Source: Bifidobacterium commune
GTDB lineage: Bacteria > Actinomycetota > Actinomycetes > Actinomycetales > Bifidobacteriaceae
Reading direction: 5' to 3'
NCBI RefSeq assembly: GCF_900094885.1
Contig: NZ_FMBL01000001.1
Location: forward strand, 710,867 to 774,866
Length of the DNA stretch: 64,000 bases
The position numbers were made by a program, and so were the translations under genes. Of the stretch, positions 1 to 8,076 are shown piece after piece; within the stretch, counting starts at the first letter, position 1; every line of letters begins with the position of its first letter. The notes under the pieces were generated by a model, which worked only from the letters and a program-made list of their open reading frames with translations, was not told the origin of the DNA and searched no databases.

Positions 1-652
1 ACTGGGATGACGACGACGAATCAATAACCACCTTTGCGGGAGCGTCATTCGACGCAAAAGTGCTTGGTTCTGTCTGAACGGGCGGAACAACGGTAAACGG
101 CAGGAAACCTCGCTCACCGTCATACTCAACATGTGCCCCCAGTTGTTCAAGTCCGTCGAGCACCGGATGCATGGGACGTGCATACGCCTGTTCATCTCCA
201 TCGAAATGGACCGGGCCATCTGCAAACAGTGCAAGACCTGGAACGAAGCGCATCACTGTGCCGGCCAAACCGCAGAAAACTGTGCTGTTTCCCTTGAATT
301 TACCGTTGGCAGGTGGTGAGACCGTGACTGTCGTCTCGTCCTGTTCATCAAAACTGACATCTACACCGAGCGTACGCAATGCGTCAGCCATCAAATCCGT
401 ATCACGCGAACGCAATAATCCCTTGATGACCACTACTTTATGTCCCAAAGCGGCCAAAATAAGATATCTATTCGACAGTGATTTGCTTCCGGGAATCACA
501 GCCAGCGATTGCAACGCTTGATGGGCGACAGGAGCGGGCCATAGATTAGATGCCTGAACACCCTCATCGCTCACAGCGTCTGCGACTTCTGCAGACCGGA
601 GCTTCCTACCATCATCCGTAGTGTCAGCAGTATAGGCTTCAATGCTTGTCAT
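1..652 (-). CDS. aroA: 3-phosphoshikimate 1-carboxyvinyltransferase (EPSP synthase), N-terminal part, cut by window edge
   Basis: Joins shikimate-3-phosphate and phosphoenolpyruvate to make EPSP, the sixth step of the shikimate pathway, in the cytoplasm. Reading leftward from the ATG at 652 gives 217 codons with no stop, so the 3' half lies outside the window. Visible family marks are PGSKSLSNRYLILAAL near residues 54-69 (the phosphate-binding Lys-Ser), LLRSRDTDLMADAL, FCGLAGTVMRF with the glycine-rich G-x-A-G-T segment, and DGDEQAYARPM. A roughly 45-residue polar extension precedes the first conserved motif, so a later start is possible. No partner gene is visible on this side; the next gene upstream (YaaA type) has the same orientation but is about 290 bp away. 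Confidence 0.93.
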   Translation of the reverse strand, partial: MTSIEAYTADTTDDGRKLRSAEVADAVSDEGVQASNLWPAPVAHQALQSLAVIPGSKSLSNRYLILAALGHKVVVIKGLLRSRDTDLMADALRTLGVDVSFDEQDETTVTVSPPANGKFKGNSTVFCGLAGTVMRFVPGLALFADGPVHFDGDEQAYARPMHPVLDGLEQLGAHVEYDGERGFLPFTVVPPVQTEPSTFASNDAPAKVVIDSSSSSQ

Positions 653-945
653 AATCGAAATAGTAGAGGAACTCCCCTACAGCACATCGTTGCATCAACC
701 GGTCAGATAGAACAGGCATCCACAATTGCTGATGTACAAGCCAATCCGAATGAACACTTCATCGGCTTGAAGACCAACCTACGATAGATATCTATCGTTT
801 CAATATCCAGTCAATACGTCTCACACGTAGGCAATCGAGAACCCAGCAGGCAACAACTGCCGAGTTTCAATAAGCAGACAATGGCATTCGGATTATCTCT
901 AAAACGACACGCCAATCATCATCCAAAACGTTATGAGAGTTCCAC

Positions 946-1749
946 TTACAGGTTTTCAGGTACCAGCGTAAGCTGACACACGTCGGCCTTGGGTTCGACA
1001 GTGACGGTTCCGATCGTACGAGCGACCTCATCAACGGATTGGCTCGGTGCATCAAGCAAGGCACGTGCGAGCAGGCCCCGATAATGCTTGGCCATGTGGG
1101 ATATGGTTTTATTCTTCGAGTCAACGATTCGTATGTTCCACCAACGGGTATGGGCTTCGGTGGAACTGGGACCGGTGACACGGTACAGTTCCGAACGAAG
1201 ATCGACGATGTCTTCAATTTCTGCATCTTCTGGACAATGGTCTATTGCTATTTCATTACAAGTGCCACTGATCGTTTGAGACTGGGAGCCATTGACTTGG
1301 CGCATCATTGTCTTGCTCGGCATCCAGCCAGCAAGTTCGTTACGCCAGAAGGTTTTAAGCGGTCCTATCCCGGGAAGCGAGACATTCATCGACAGCCTGT
1401 AGGAAGGAATAAAGTCCTCTCCCCTGGTTACGCCAAACAGACCGGAAAACACCATGACATCGTCACCTTGGTGAAGCTGAGCGGCCTCATAGAGCACACC
1501 GGTATAGATTTGACGTGCCGGCGCACAAGGAGCAGTAAGAATATCACGCTGTGCAATAATCTCCTTGGCCCCCTTGGCTCCCACGTTTAGGCTCTGTGCG
1601 GCATCCTCGCGACGCGATACCTCCATCAACGCCGAAAGAACCTTGCTCCTGGCCTGATTGAGTTCAGGAAAGGACAAACGATCCAGGTCTAACGTCGGCC
1701 CGTAATCGGGCGCAAACTTTCCTTCAGACGGAGGCAGCAAAAGCAACAT
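946..1749 (-). CDS. yaaA: YaaA/UPF0246 (DUF328) family peroxide-stress protein
   Basis: 267 aa, the usual length of the UPF0246 family. E. coli YaaA lowers free iron and limits DNA damage under peroxide stress; the biochemical activity is poorly defined. The diagnostic N-terminus MLLLLPPSEGK is present, followed by YTGVLYEA near residue 85, VFSGLFGVTRGEDFIPSYRLSM (family consensus SGLYGLLRPLDxIxPYRLEM) and WWNIRIVDSKN toward the C-terminus. No Shine-Dalgarno precedes the ATG at 1749. Instead a -10-like TAGACT lies exactly 7 nt upstream (1757-1762, minus strand), so the mRNA may be leaderless. It is divergent from the TetR gene across about 140 bp. Confidence 0.88.
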   Translation of the reverse strand: MLLLLPPSEGKFAPDYGPTLDLDRLSFPELNQARSKVLSALMEVSRREDAAQSLNVGAKGAKEIIAQRDILTAPCAPARQIYTGVLYEAAQLHQGDDVMVFSGLFGVTRGEDFIPSYRLSMNVSLPGIGPLKTFWRNELAGWMPSKTMMRQVNGSQSQTISGTCNEIAIDHCPEDAEIEDIVDLRSELYRVTGPSSTEAHTRWWNIRIVDSKNKTISHMAKHYRGLLARALLDAPSQSVDEVARTIGTVTVEPKADVCQLTLVPENL

Positions 1750-1850
1750 GTACTTAAGTCTATCGAGGTCTCAAACATAGTCGTTCAGCCACCGCTACAC
1801 AATTCAAAACATTGCCGTGTCGAACAACCATAACTAGACAATCTTCGTTT

Positions 1851-1886
1851 TTGACTATTTATTCAAAAATAGTTATACTGGCAAGT
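1851..1886 (+). promoter_or_regulatory. Promoter with embedded inverted-repeat operator of the TetR gene; leaderless transcript
   Basis: TTGACT (1851-1856) and TATACT (1874-1879) are separated by exactly 17 bp. The ATG at 1887 lies 7 nt after the -10, so transcription probably starts on or next to the start codon. A perfect 7-bp inverted repeat, ACTATTT (1854-1860) and AAATAGT (1867-1873) with a 6-bp spacer, fills the gap between the hexamers. This is the classic layout of a TetR-family self-operator. Confidence 0.78.
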
Positions 1887-2393
1887 ATGGCACGACCTAG
1901 AAATTTCGATGAAGACATCGTAATACAACAATGCCGTCAGGTCTTCTGCACCTATGGCTATGCAGCCACATCTATCGATGACCTTGTAGAAGCCACAGGA
2001 CTCAAACGTGGCAGCCTGTATCAGGTATTCGGTAGCAAACGAGGAATCTTCCTGGAAGTGTTGCAAAGCTCACTGTGCGTCGTGGAACAAATAGAACCCT
2101 CGGGCAACCACGAACCGGCAGAAGATGAACAACAGAACAAAGAACCGGACAGCGAACTTACTTACGATCGACCTGAGCAGACAGTTATGCCAGAACCCCA
2201 AACCGAACATCAGGGGACTTCTCCCATCCCAGACAGCACGCTAACCTTGGCAGCCATCGCCTGCTTGGAGCTGGCATCACACGATGCAAAAATCCGCATG
2301 ATCATCGACCAGTGGGCAGCAAAGCAACAAGAGCTTGCATCGGCCCTTGGAAGCAATTTACTTAAACATGCGGGCATCATCGGCAAACCTTAA
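1887..2393 (+). CDS. TetR/AcrR family transcriptional regulator
   Basis: 168 aa from the ATG at 1887. The N-terminal TetR DNA-binding domain is clear: ARPRNFDEDIVIQQCRQVF, then YGYAATSIDDLVEATGL and KRGSLYQVFGSKRGIFLEVL (residues about 2-58), with the SLYxxFxSK recognition-helix signature. The expected ligand-binding half is short and is interrupted by a Pro/Glu/Gln-rich linker (about residues 70-115), so part of the effector domain may be missing or replaced. An upstream in-frame ATG at 1812 would put the promoter and operator inside the gene, so I reject it. The gene is probably autorepressed through the inverted repeat in its promoter and is likely cotranscribed with the protein that starts 51 bp downstream. 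Confidence 0.85.
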   Translation: MARPRNFDEDIVIQQCRQVFCTYGYAATSIDDLVEATGLKRGSLYQVFGSKRGIFLEVLQSSLCVVEQIEPSGNHEPAEDEQQNKEPDSELTYDRPEQTVMPEPQTEHQGTSPIPDSTLTLAAIACLELASHDAKIRMIIDQWAAKQQELASALGSNLLKHAGIIGKP

Positions 2394-2444
2394 CATTTCG
2401 AAGCAACCACGTTACCCATAACCGAACCAACAAAAGGAGATACC

Positions 2445-2867
2445 ATGTCGGTAACAACCCAGCAAGCCATGAACGAATCCAACGGTGAAATTCACCCTGC
2501 TAGCGACACAACCGCAAGCAATACCATTGAAATCGCGGAAACAACGCTCAAAATCACACCCAATGGCCTGAACAAGCTCTGGTCACTTACAGGCAGCATG
2601 GAGATTCCACTGGATCATGTCGCAGGCGCCACAGTTGACCCAGGATTCATCAGGAGCGAGCGCAAGGCCATCCGAACCCCCGGATTATCAGTACCCGGCA
2701 AAAAAGTCGGCACATTCAAGTTTCCCGACGGTGACGTTGAATTCTGGAACATTGCCCAACCCGAGCAGCCTCTCATCATCCAACTTCGTGACGAGAAATT
2801 CGACCGGCTCGTGCTGGGGTTGGCGGATCCACGGAAAACCGCAGATGCCATCAATGAGGCAATCTGA
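2445..2867 (+). CDS. Small protein with a PH-like fold, function unknown
   Basis: 140 aa, preceded by AAAGGAGATACC directly before the ATG, an excellent ribosome site. Residues about 27-135 have the alternating beta-strand pattern of bacterial PH-like domains: IEIAETTLKITPNG, then IPLDHVAGATVDPG, VGTFKFPDGDVEFWNI and LIIQLRDEKFDRLVLGLADP. A glycine/proline loop and a final helix follow (DPRKTADAINEAI). There is no signal peptide or membrane segment, so it is cytoplasmic. It sits 51 bp after the TetR gene and is probably controlled by it. Such proteins are usually annotated as hypothetical; the fold call is by pattern only. Confidence 0.7.
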   Translation: MSVTTQQAMNESNGEIHPASDTTASNTIEIAETTLKITPNGLNKLWSLTGSMEIPLDHVAGATVDPGFIRSERKAIRTPGLSVPGKKVGTFKFPDGDVEFWNIAQPEQPLIIQLRDEKFDRLVLGLADPRKTADAINEAI

Positions 2868-3109
2868 AGCACAAAAGAACCCACGGCCACCGGTAGCAAT
2901 CTCACCTCGTGTCAATGCAGGGCCTCGGCATCAGAACATCTTGGATGCAGCGGCAATCAAAATCTCGGTCCATGCACCGCCACACTCGTTGGGAGCATTA
3001 GATTGTTGTTGGTGGCAGCGTAAGTTGCAAAGCTGCACATGCAATCTCTACCAAGTTACTTTCAAGAAAATCGAGCAACGTCGCGAGCCCCATCGTTTCC
3101 AACGTTTTC

Positions 3110-3144
3110 GTCGGGATGACAGGATTTGAACCTGCGACATCCTG
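3110..3144. repeat. Left attachment repeat (att), copy of the tRNA-Pro 3' end
   Basis: 35 bp identical to 13282-13316. It reproduces the T-arm and acceptor 3' strand of the tRNA-Pro gene on the minus strand, but the sequence beyond it (from 3145) does not continue into a tRNA. This is the expected remnant of site-specific integration into a tRNA 3' end. Confidence 0.92.
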
Positions 3145-3566
3145 TTAGATTGACAGCTAAAACGACTGGTAACGGACAGTACCGGAAACTGCCGATAACG
3201 CTGGTATTTCAAAGTAAACCCAAACCATCCAAAAAAAACGATCGAGACGGTTGAAAACGGTAAATGACGAAGGCCATCGTGTCTGAATCGTGTCTTGAAT
3301 AGAAAATAATACCCAATACCGTAATTAATTTTTATAGAATCTTTCTTTATCTAGATTCACTTTATGGCGTACCCCTCGAATATCCCGGTTTTCTGTTTCT
3401 AACGCAAATTCCATATACCATATATGCTCTGGGAATAATTAGAAACTAATGCACCTTATTTAATCAAATAAAGCCCAAGACTATTAATCAGAAATATCCA
3501 AGCACAGTTCTAAATCTATCTACATACTACAAAGAGCAAGTATTGTAATCTCATAGTTTTATTTTC
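3145..3566. other. AT-rich gene-free stretch inside the left island end
   Basis: No convincing gene. It lies between the left att copy and the 3' end of the Cys-rich protein gene. The first 150 bp would correspond to the attP arm of the original element; no clean iterons were recognised. The rest is strongly AT-rich and unlike the surrounding core DNA. Confidence 0.5.
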
Positions 3567-4484
3567 TCACAGAACATATTCCAGAATTGCTTTCGCACTA
3601 ACAGGCTGTTTATCCCAAACATCAACAGTCGGTATTCTTATGTTTTTTGACTTCAAGTTTTGAACAAGTGAGTTCGCGATCGATTCTGCCAATAATGGAG
3701 CCAAGCAAGTATCCCACACTAGTTTATGAGCTTGAGGATTAGGGCACAACAATATCGCTAAAATTTGAAAATGCTTTTTATAAATAGCTAGATTCGAGGT
3801 AAGAGACTTACTGTACGCTTTGAAAACTGATATGAGAACATCTTTAACTACTACCTTTAATACAGCAGCAGTAAGACCAGATTGTCTATCCGCAACCTTG
3901 CGTGTTGTCTTGTTGCGATTTTTATTAATAGTTCCAGGTTTATTCCCATAAGAAGAGGCACGGCTCTTTTCGATAGAATCAAATACCATTGTGATAAGAG
4001 CGTTCGAAACTCCCTCAGCAACGGCCTGTTGAACTTTGTTAATAGTCAATTGGCCTTTATCGATCAGCTGTACTAATGACGCAAAGAAATCACACCAGAA
4101 GTGATCTGCAAACCTTATTTTTTGTTTCTCTGTTAAACCTGCTATTGCTTTTTCAGCACTCGCTTGAAACGCATCGTTCACTGCTTCAATTTGTGCTCTT
4201 TCAGACGGATGTGCTATCAACCAATCTACAACTTCGATTGTTCTTAAATGCTCTTGTGAAACCCTGTTACTTCTTTGTGTGGGCACTTTCCGAGAAATTT
4301 TAATTGTCTTGAGATTCTTCACATTAGCTTCGGCGCCAGCTTGAGCTTTCTTGCCATCTGGACAGATTGTCTGTACAGAGCTGGCATGACTCCAAGCTAA
4401 GCGCCCCACTCCATGATTGATTCCACAACAGGGGCAAACGCATACAGTACCAACAGCAGATTTACAACTACTTGTACATGACAT
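3567..4484 (-). CDS. Unrecognised Cys-rich (zinc-ribbon-like) island protein
   Basis: About 305 aa; I do not recognise the family. The N-terminus is dense in cysteines: MSCTSSCK, then CVCPCCGINHG and a later CPDGKK, at residues about 3, 7, 15, 17, 19, 20 and 41 from this start. That suggests one or two zinc sites. A basic linker follows, then a mostly helical body (residues about 75-305) with no catalytic signature, signal peptide or clear membrane segment. A GTG at 4502 opens the same frame six codons earlier. I prefer the ATG at 4484 because a TATAAT hexamer on the minus strand (about 4492-4497) sits 7 nt before it, giving a leaderless start. It lies downstream of the restriction endonuclease on the same strand, in much more AT-rich DNA. 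It could be an accessory defence or nucleic-acid-binding protein, but that is inference. Confidence 0.6.
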   Translation of the reverse strand: MSCTSSCKSAVGTVCVCPCCGINHGVGRLAWSHASSVQTICPDGKKAQAGAEANVKNLKTIKISRKVPTQRSNRVSQEHLRTIEVVDWLIAHPSERAQIEAVNDAFQASAEKAIAGLTEKQKIRFADHFWCDFFASLVQLIDKGQLTINKVQQAVAEGVSNALITMVFDSIEKSRASSYGNKPGTINKNRNKTTRKVADRQSGLTAAVLKVVVKDVLISVFKAYSKSLTSNLAIYKKHFQILAILLCPNPQAHKLVWDTCLAPLLAESIANSLVQNLKSKNIRIPTVDVWDKQPVSAKAILEYVL

Positions 4485-4570
4485 ACATGAAATTATACTC
4501 ACAGATTACGCAAATATCTACTCCAAACGAATATATTCGAGCACAATTTCATTTCATTAATTTTATGGAT

Positions 4571-5812
4571 TCAGCCGAGAAGTTCCTTTTTTGCCAATTC
4601 TTCTATCTCTTGAATGAAATCAGAGAAACGCATGGTTTCAGATTGTATGGTGTCATCATAGGTCCCTTTCACTTGCTGGGGCATAACTAGATGGATATGC
4701 AGTTCATCCATCTGTTTGAGTTTGGAATCGGTCACATCTCCCGGTGTCATGGTGAACAGGTGCTTGTCTTGGATTCGCACGGCTTCGTCGGCGACTTGTC
4801 TGAATCTGTCCTTGAGCGATGTCTTCGATGCCAGCATGCGCAGCTGAGTGTCAGGAAACGTCAAATCATCGTAGGCCTCCTGTGAGGGGAATAGGAAATC
4901 CGGTTTCTTGCCGTTTTCGGTATGGGCTTGCGCTTTATACGGAATATGTCTTACATCAAGGATTCGCGCGATATGCAGTTCCAGACTGGTTCCCGCGCGG
5001 CTCATGCGCCGGTTACGCACCTTAGTATAGAAAGTAGTAAATGATTCCACATCAATGATGCCGTTGGACACAAATGGTGCTTGCTCAAATTCATGCTGGA
5101 TGACTGCCTTCTCGAAAACCTTGAATAGAAGGAAATTCTGGTTGTAATAGGCCATTACTACGTCATCGGGATCATCATGGGCCGGATCCACGTCTTTCAA
5201 CGATTCCTGCGCCAAAGAAGCGAAATCGGCATTTGTGGGGAACGAATACCCCCACTTGTCAATCATGACACCCAGCAGCTCATCGTCTTTCGGCTGAACG
5301 ATGATGCCCAGAGCCTCAAGAATCTCAGCTCCGAGAGCGTCGATGTCATGGCTTGTGACGTCATGCAGGTCATAGGACCGTTCGGATTCATTATGGATGT
5401 CGAACAGCCATTTTATCTGCGCCTCTATGCTGCTGCCTTGGTCGACGATGAGGATGAGCAGGTGCCCATCGCTCAACTTACCCAAACACATGAGATCACC
5501 AGTTTTTGCCTGACGAATCGGATCACAATCCTCGTAGTAAAGTCGCCATTCAGGAGTTCGTTTGGGCTGGTTTCGTCGCGTGTCGTACCAGCTTGTGTTA
5601 ATGTCGGCAACCAACGGAGCTTCGTCATCATCCATGTACATGACAGCGGTAGGAATGTTTTTCCTGTCTTGACTGCCGAGAAGACTCCGGATTCCTGCTT
5701 TACGATCTCCGAACTCGTGTTGGTGGCTCGCCTTTGGATCGATATCGACCGCAGACAACCTCTTCGAAGCGACCGTACCAATATAATCGCCGATGACTCC
5801 ATAATTACCCAT
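4571..5812 (-). CDS. EcoRII-like type II (IIE) restriction endonuclease
   Basis: 413 aa, close to EcoRII (about 404 aa), so full length. Cuts foreign DNA lacking the partner methylation; EcoRII-family enzymes recognise CCWGG and need a second effector site. The C-terminal catalytic domain is recognisable: RRMSRAGTSLELH (residues 268-280), GKKPDFLFPS (301-310) and LASKTSLKDRFRQVADEAVR (327-346). D305 and K330 are the likely PD-(D/E)xK residues, and KHLFTMTPGDV follows. The N-terminal 150 or so residues match the position of the EcoRII effector-binding domain but are divergent. The cognate methyltransferase ends 134 bp upstream on the same strand. Codon composition here is less GC-rich than in the methyltransferase, so the two may have had different recent histories. 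Recognition of CCWGG is inferred from family. Confidence 0.87.
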   Translation of the reverse strand: MGNYGVIGDYIGTVASKRLSAVDIDPKASHQHEFGDRKAGIRSLLGSQDRKNIPTAVMYMDDDEAPLVADINTSWYDTRRNQPKRTPEWRLYYEDCDPIRQAKTGDLMCLGKLSDGHLLILIVDQGSSIEAQIKWLFDIHNESERSYDLHDVTSHDIDALGAEILEALGIIVQPKDDELLGVMIDKWGYSFPTNADFASLAQESLKDVDPAHDDPDDVVMAYYNQNFLLFKVFEKAVIQHEFEQAPFVSNGIIDVESFTTFYTKVRNRRMSRAGTSLELHIARILDVRHIPYKAQAHTENGKKPDFLFPSQEAYDDLTFPDTQLRMLASKTSLKDRFRQVADEAVRIQDKHLFTMTPGDVTDSKLKQMDELHIHLVMPQQVKGTYDDTIQSETMRFSDFIQEIEELAKKELLG

Positions 5813-5946
5813 GACTTATAAGGTACCATCCACGAAAGAGCACCGAACGATATCGGAACATATTCAACACAGAAAACAGCCCTTCACCATCTTCTGGCAT
5901 CTGTATCTTGTCCAGAAGAATCCTGATTTCAAGCGGCTTCTTGAAG

Positions 5947-7347
5947 TCAGTCCTGACTGGCCCCTTCGATGGCGCGCCTGCGGGCCTTGCTGATGGCCCT
6001 GGCCTCCACGCCCGCATCCTTGGAGTCATGGCCAGTGTCATCCTGTTGCATGACCTGGAGGATGTGAGGGCGCATGATGCGGGCGACCTCGGCCACGGCG
6101 GGCACGACGACGCTGTTGCCAAACTGCCGGTAGGCCTGCGTGTCGGAGACGGGGATGCGGAAGTCGTCGGGGTAGCCCATCAGGCGGGCGCACTCGCGCG
6201 GGGTGAGACGGCGGGGCCGCTCCCCCTCCTGCTTGACGAGGATCTCGGAGCCGTCCTTGTAGTAGCGGGCCGACAGGGTACGAGAGACCATGTCCGGGGT
6301 CACCAGCCCGTAGCCGAACCCGTGACCTAGAGCCTCGTGCTTCTTCTTGTAGTCCTGCAGGTACTGCCACAGGCGCGGAGTGAGCGTGTACTTGTCCTGA
6401 ACCTTTTTATGTTCGAAGTCAAAGAACCGGTCGCCGTCCCATGGCAGGGACGGCTCGCTACCGTCGGTTTTGTGCAGGATGTCGGAGAGGACCGGCTTGC
6501 GGTCAGGGAACTTCAGGTCGTCCCAGGTGAAGCCGGTCCCAGAGCGGAAGCCGGCGATGTAGATGCGCTCACGGTGCTGCGGGACGAAATGCCGGCCGTC
6601 GATGACCTTCCAGTGGACCTCATAGCCCAGCTCGTCCCTGAGGGTGTCGAGGATGACCTTGAAGGTGCGGCCCCTGTCGTGGCTGGTCAGGTTCTTCACG
6701 TTCTCCAACAGGAACGCGGCAGGCCGTTTGGCGGCGATGATGCGCGCCACGTCGAAGAACAGGGTCCCCTGGGTCTTGTCACGGAAGCCCGTCTCCCGGC
6801 CCAGGCTGCGCTTCTTCGACACCCCCGCCACACTGAACGGCTGACACGGGAAGCCGGCCAGCACCACGTCGCAGTCCGGGATGTCATTGGCGTCGACCTT
6901 GGTGATGTCGCCCGTCATCTGTTCCTCGAACCCGTAGTTGGTCCGGTAGGTGCGCGTCGAGAACTCGTTCCACTCCGAGGAGAACACCGCGTGCCCGCCC
7001 GCCGACGCGAACCCGCGCCGGATACCACCGATGCCCGCGAACAGGTCCACCGTGTGGAAGTCGCCCCCGGTCTCCTCGGTGGTGCCGTGGTACAGCTCCT
7101 GCAGCGCGGGGATGTAGGCCGCCTTGCACGGCACCGTGCCCAGCTCCCAGCGCTCCACCGTCGAGGTCGACACCCCCATCGACTCCGCCAGCTGCCGCCG
7201 CGTCATCGACTCCCGCAGCCGGGAAATCAGTCCCGCCGCGTCGTCGACGCCGCCCGGTTCGGCCCCATCATTCACATCCAATGCCAATTCATCACACATG
7301 GGGAAGAACGTACCCCATAATGATGACAAATATTCCCTATTTGGCAT
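5947..7347 (-). CDS. dcm: DNA (cytosine-5)-methyltransferase, Dcm/M.EcoRII type, with N-terminal helix-turn-helix
   Basis: Transfers a methyl group from SAM to C5 of cytosine to protect host DNA. 466 aa from the ATG at 7347; an in-frame ATG at 7299 (MCDELAL) would give 450 aa. Motifs in order: helix-turn-helix at residues about 46-72 ([20 protein letters not shown]), motif [14 protein letters not shown] (101-113), motif [13 protein letters not shown] with catalytic Cys168, motif VI LLENVKN (213-219), [22 protein letters not shown] in the target-recognition region and [10 protein letters not shown] near the C-terminus. Many segments match E. coli Dcm closely, so CCWGG is the likely target. A C-terminal basic tail follows. 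The helix-turn-helix could repress the gene's own promoter, as in M.EcoRII and M.SsoII; an inverted repeat overlaps the second start. GC-rich compared with its endonuclease partner. Confidence 0.94.
   Translation of the reverse strand: MPNREYLSSLWGTFFPMCDELALDVNDGAEPGGVDDAAGLISRLRESMTRRQLAESMGVSTSTVERWELGTVPCKAAYIPALQELYHGTTEETGGDFHTVDLFAGIGGIRRGFASAGGHAVFSSEWNEFSTRTYRTNYGFEEQMTGDITKVDANDIPDCDVVLAGFPCQPFSVAGVSKKRSLGRETGFRDKTQGTLFFDVARIIAAKRPAAFLLENVKNLTSHDRGRTFKVILDTLRDELGYEVHWKVIDGRHFVPQHRERIYIAGFRSGTGFTWDDLKFPDRKPVLSDILHKTDGSEPSLPWDGDRFFDFEHKKVQDKYTLTPRLWQYLQDYKKKHEALGHGFGYGLVTPDMVSRTLSARYYKDGSEILVKQEGERPRRLTPRECARLMGYPDDFRIPVSDTQAYRQFGNSVVVPAVAEVARIMRPHILQVMQQDDTGHDSKDAGVEARAISKARRRAIEGASQD
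7298..7318. promoter_or_regulatory. Inverted repeat at the methyltransferase 5' end, candidate self-operator
   Basis: ATGGGG (7298-7303) and CCCCAT (7313-7318) form a perfect 6-bp inverted repeat with a 9-bp spacer overlapping the alternative start codon at 7299. Methyltransferases of this class with a helix-turn-helix bind short palindromes at their own 5' end. Assignment is by position and symmetry only. Confidence 0.45.
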
Positions 7348-7419
7348 GTTTCACTCAGCATCGCTATCGTAAAGTTCAAGTTCCGTCGAGAAGTGCAACA
7401 TCCCGTCCGCTCTCTAACT

Positions 7420-7953
7420 TCAACAAGCAATCCCATCGGGCAATCATGACCGATACATGGCATCGAGTCTGGTGAACACGTCGTCGGCCCTGCCACGTAT
7501 TCCGAGCAGGCCGGCGTGGTTTGAGGTCGACGCACACCATTGGGGTGCCGTGTGGTGGTGTGGGGATGGTCTGGGTGCCGATGACGACGAGCAGGTCGCA
7601 GCCGGCGATCAGACGCCGGCCCGCGGCGACCTGTTCGGGGTAGGTGGCGAGCCTACGGGTGACGAAGTCGGGGACCACGATCCCGCCGCAGGAGCTGCGA
7701 TGGTGTTGCCGGTGCCGGTGTCGCGGTCCCAGTCGCAGGCGCGCCCGCAGGCGGCGCAGTGGTTGAGGCGCATGTCACCCCAGTACTCGCACACGTGCCG
7801 GCTGCCGGCCTGTTGGCGCAGGCGGTCAATGTTCATGGTCGCCACCCCGTCCAGCCGTCCCTCCCGTTCCAGGCGGGCGAGGAACCGGTGGGCGGCGTCC
7901 GGCCGGACACGCGGTCTGAGGAACCTCGACTCCCCCATATACTGTTCCTTCAT
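7420..7953 (-). pseudogene. Sirtuin (Sir2-type NAD-dependent deacylase) remnant, truncated and frameshifted
   Basis: Two minus-strand frames together read as the middle of a Sir2 protein. The first, from about 7953 (start codons at 7953 or 7995), gives RPDAAHRFLARLEREGRL, MNIDRLRQQAGS and WGDMRLNHCAACGRACDWD, matching the sirtuin NID-x-L, H-G and CxxC elements. Near 7690 the frame changes, and the second frame continues PDFVTRRLATYPEQVAAG then LIAGCDLLVVIGTQT, the sirtuin nucleotide-binding strand. The N-terminal NAD-binding GAGxS segment is absent and the usual HG histidine appears as WGD, so the product would be inactive even without the frameshift. It is divergent from the MerR gene. Coordinates are approximate. 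Confidence 0.78.
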
Positions 7954-8005
7954 GCGTTCCTTTCCGCTGGACGCGTCCGCACTGGCAGGCACCACGCTAG
8001 GCTAT

Positions 8006-8017
8006 GAACCATGGTTC
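8006..8017. promoter_or_regulatory. 12-bp perfect palindrome at the MerR/sirtuin divergent junction
   Basis: GAACCATGGTTC is self-complementary and is centred on a possible start codon (8011) of the MerR gene. A -10-like TAGGCT (7998-8003) lies just upstream, which would place the transcript start near 8011. It may be a MerR operator. Confidence 0.4.
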
Positions 8018-8076
8018 AACGCAAAACGACGACACGCCCGCAACAACCAAGACTGGAGGAGGCTGACACGGACACC

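Noticed and set aside
2617..3129. Plus-strand frame overlapping the PH-like gene and the left att repeat
   Set aside because: Runs through the known gene in another frame and into the att copy, with no conserved residues.
6337..7320. Long open frame (327 codons) on the plus strand opposite the methyltransferase
   Set aside because: It mirrors the GC-rich methyltransferase codons, has no family motif or ribosome site, and the opposite strand is a full-length Dcm-type enzyme.
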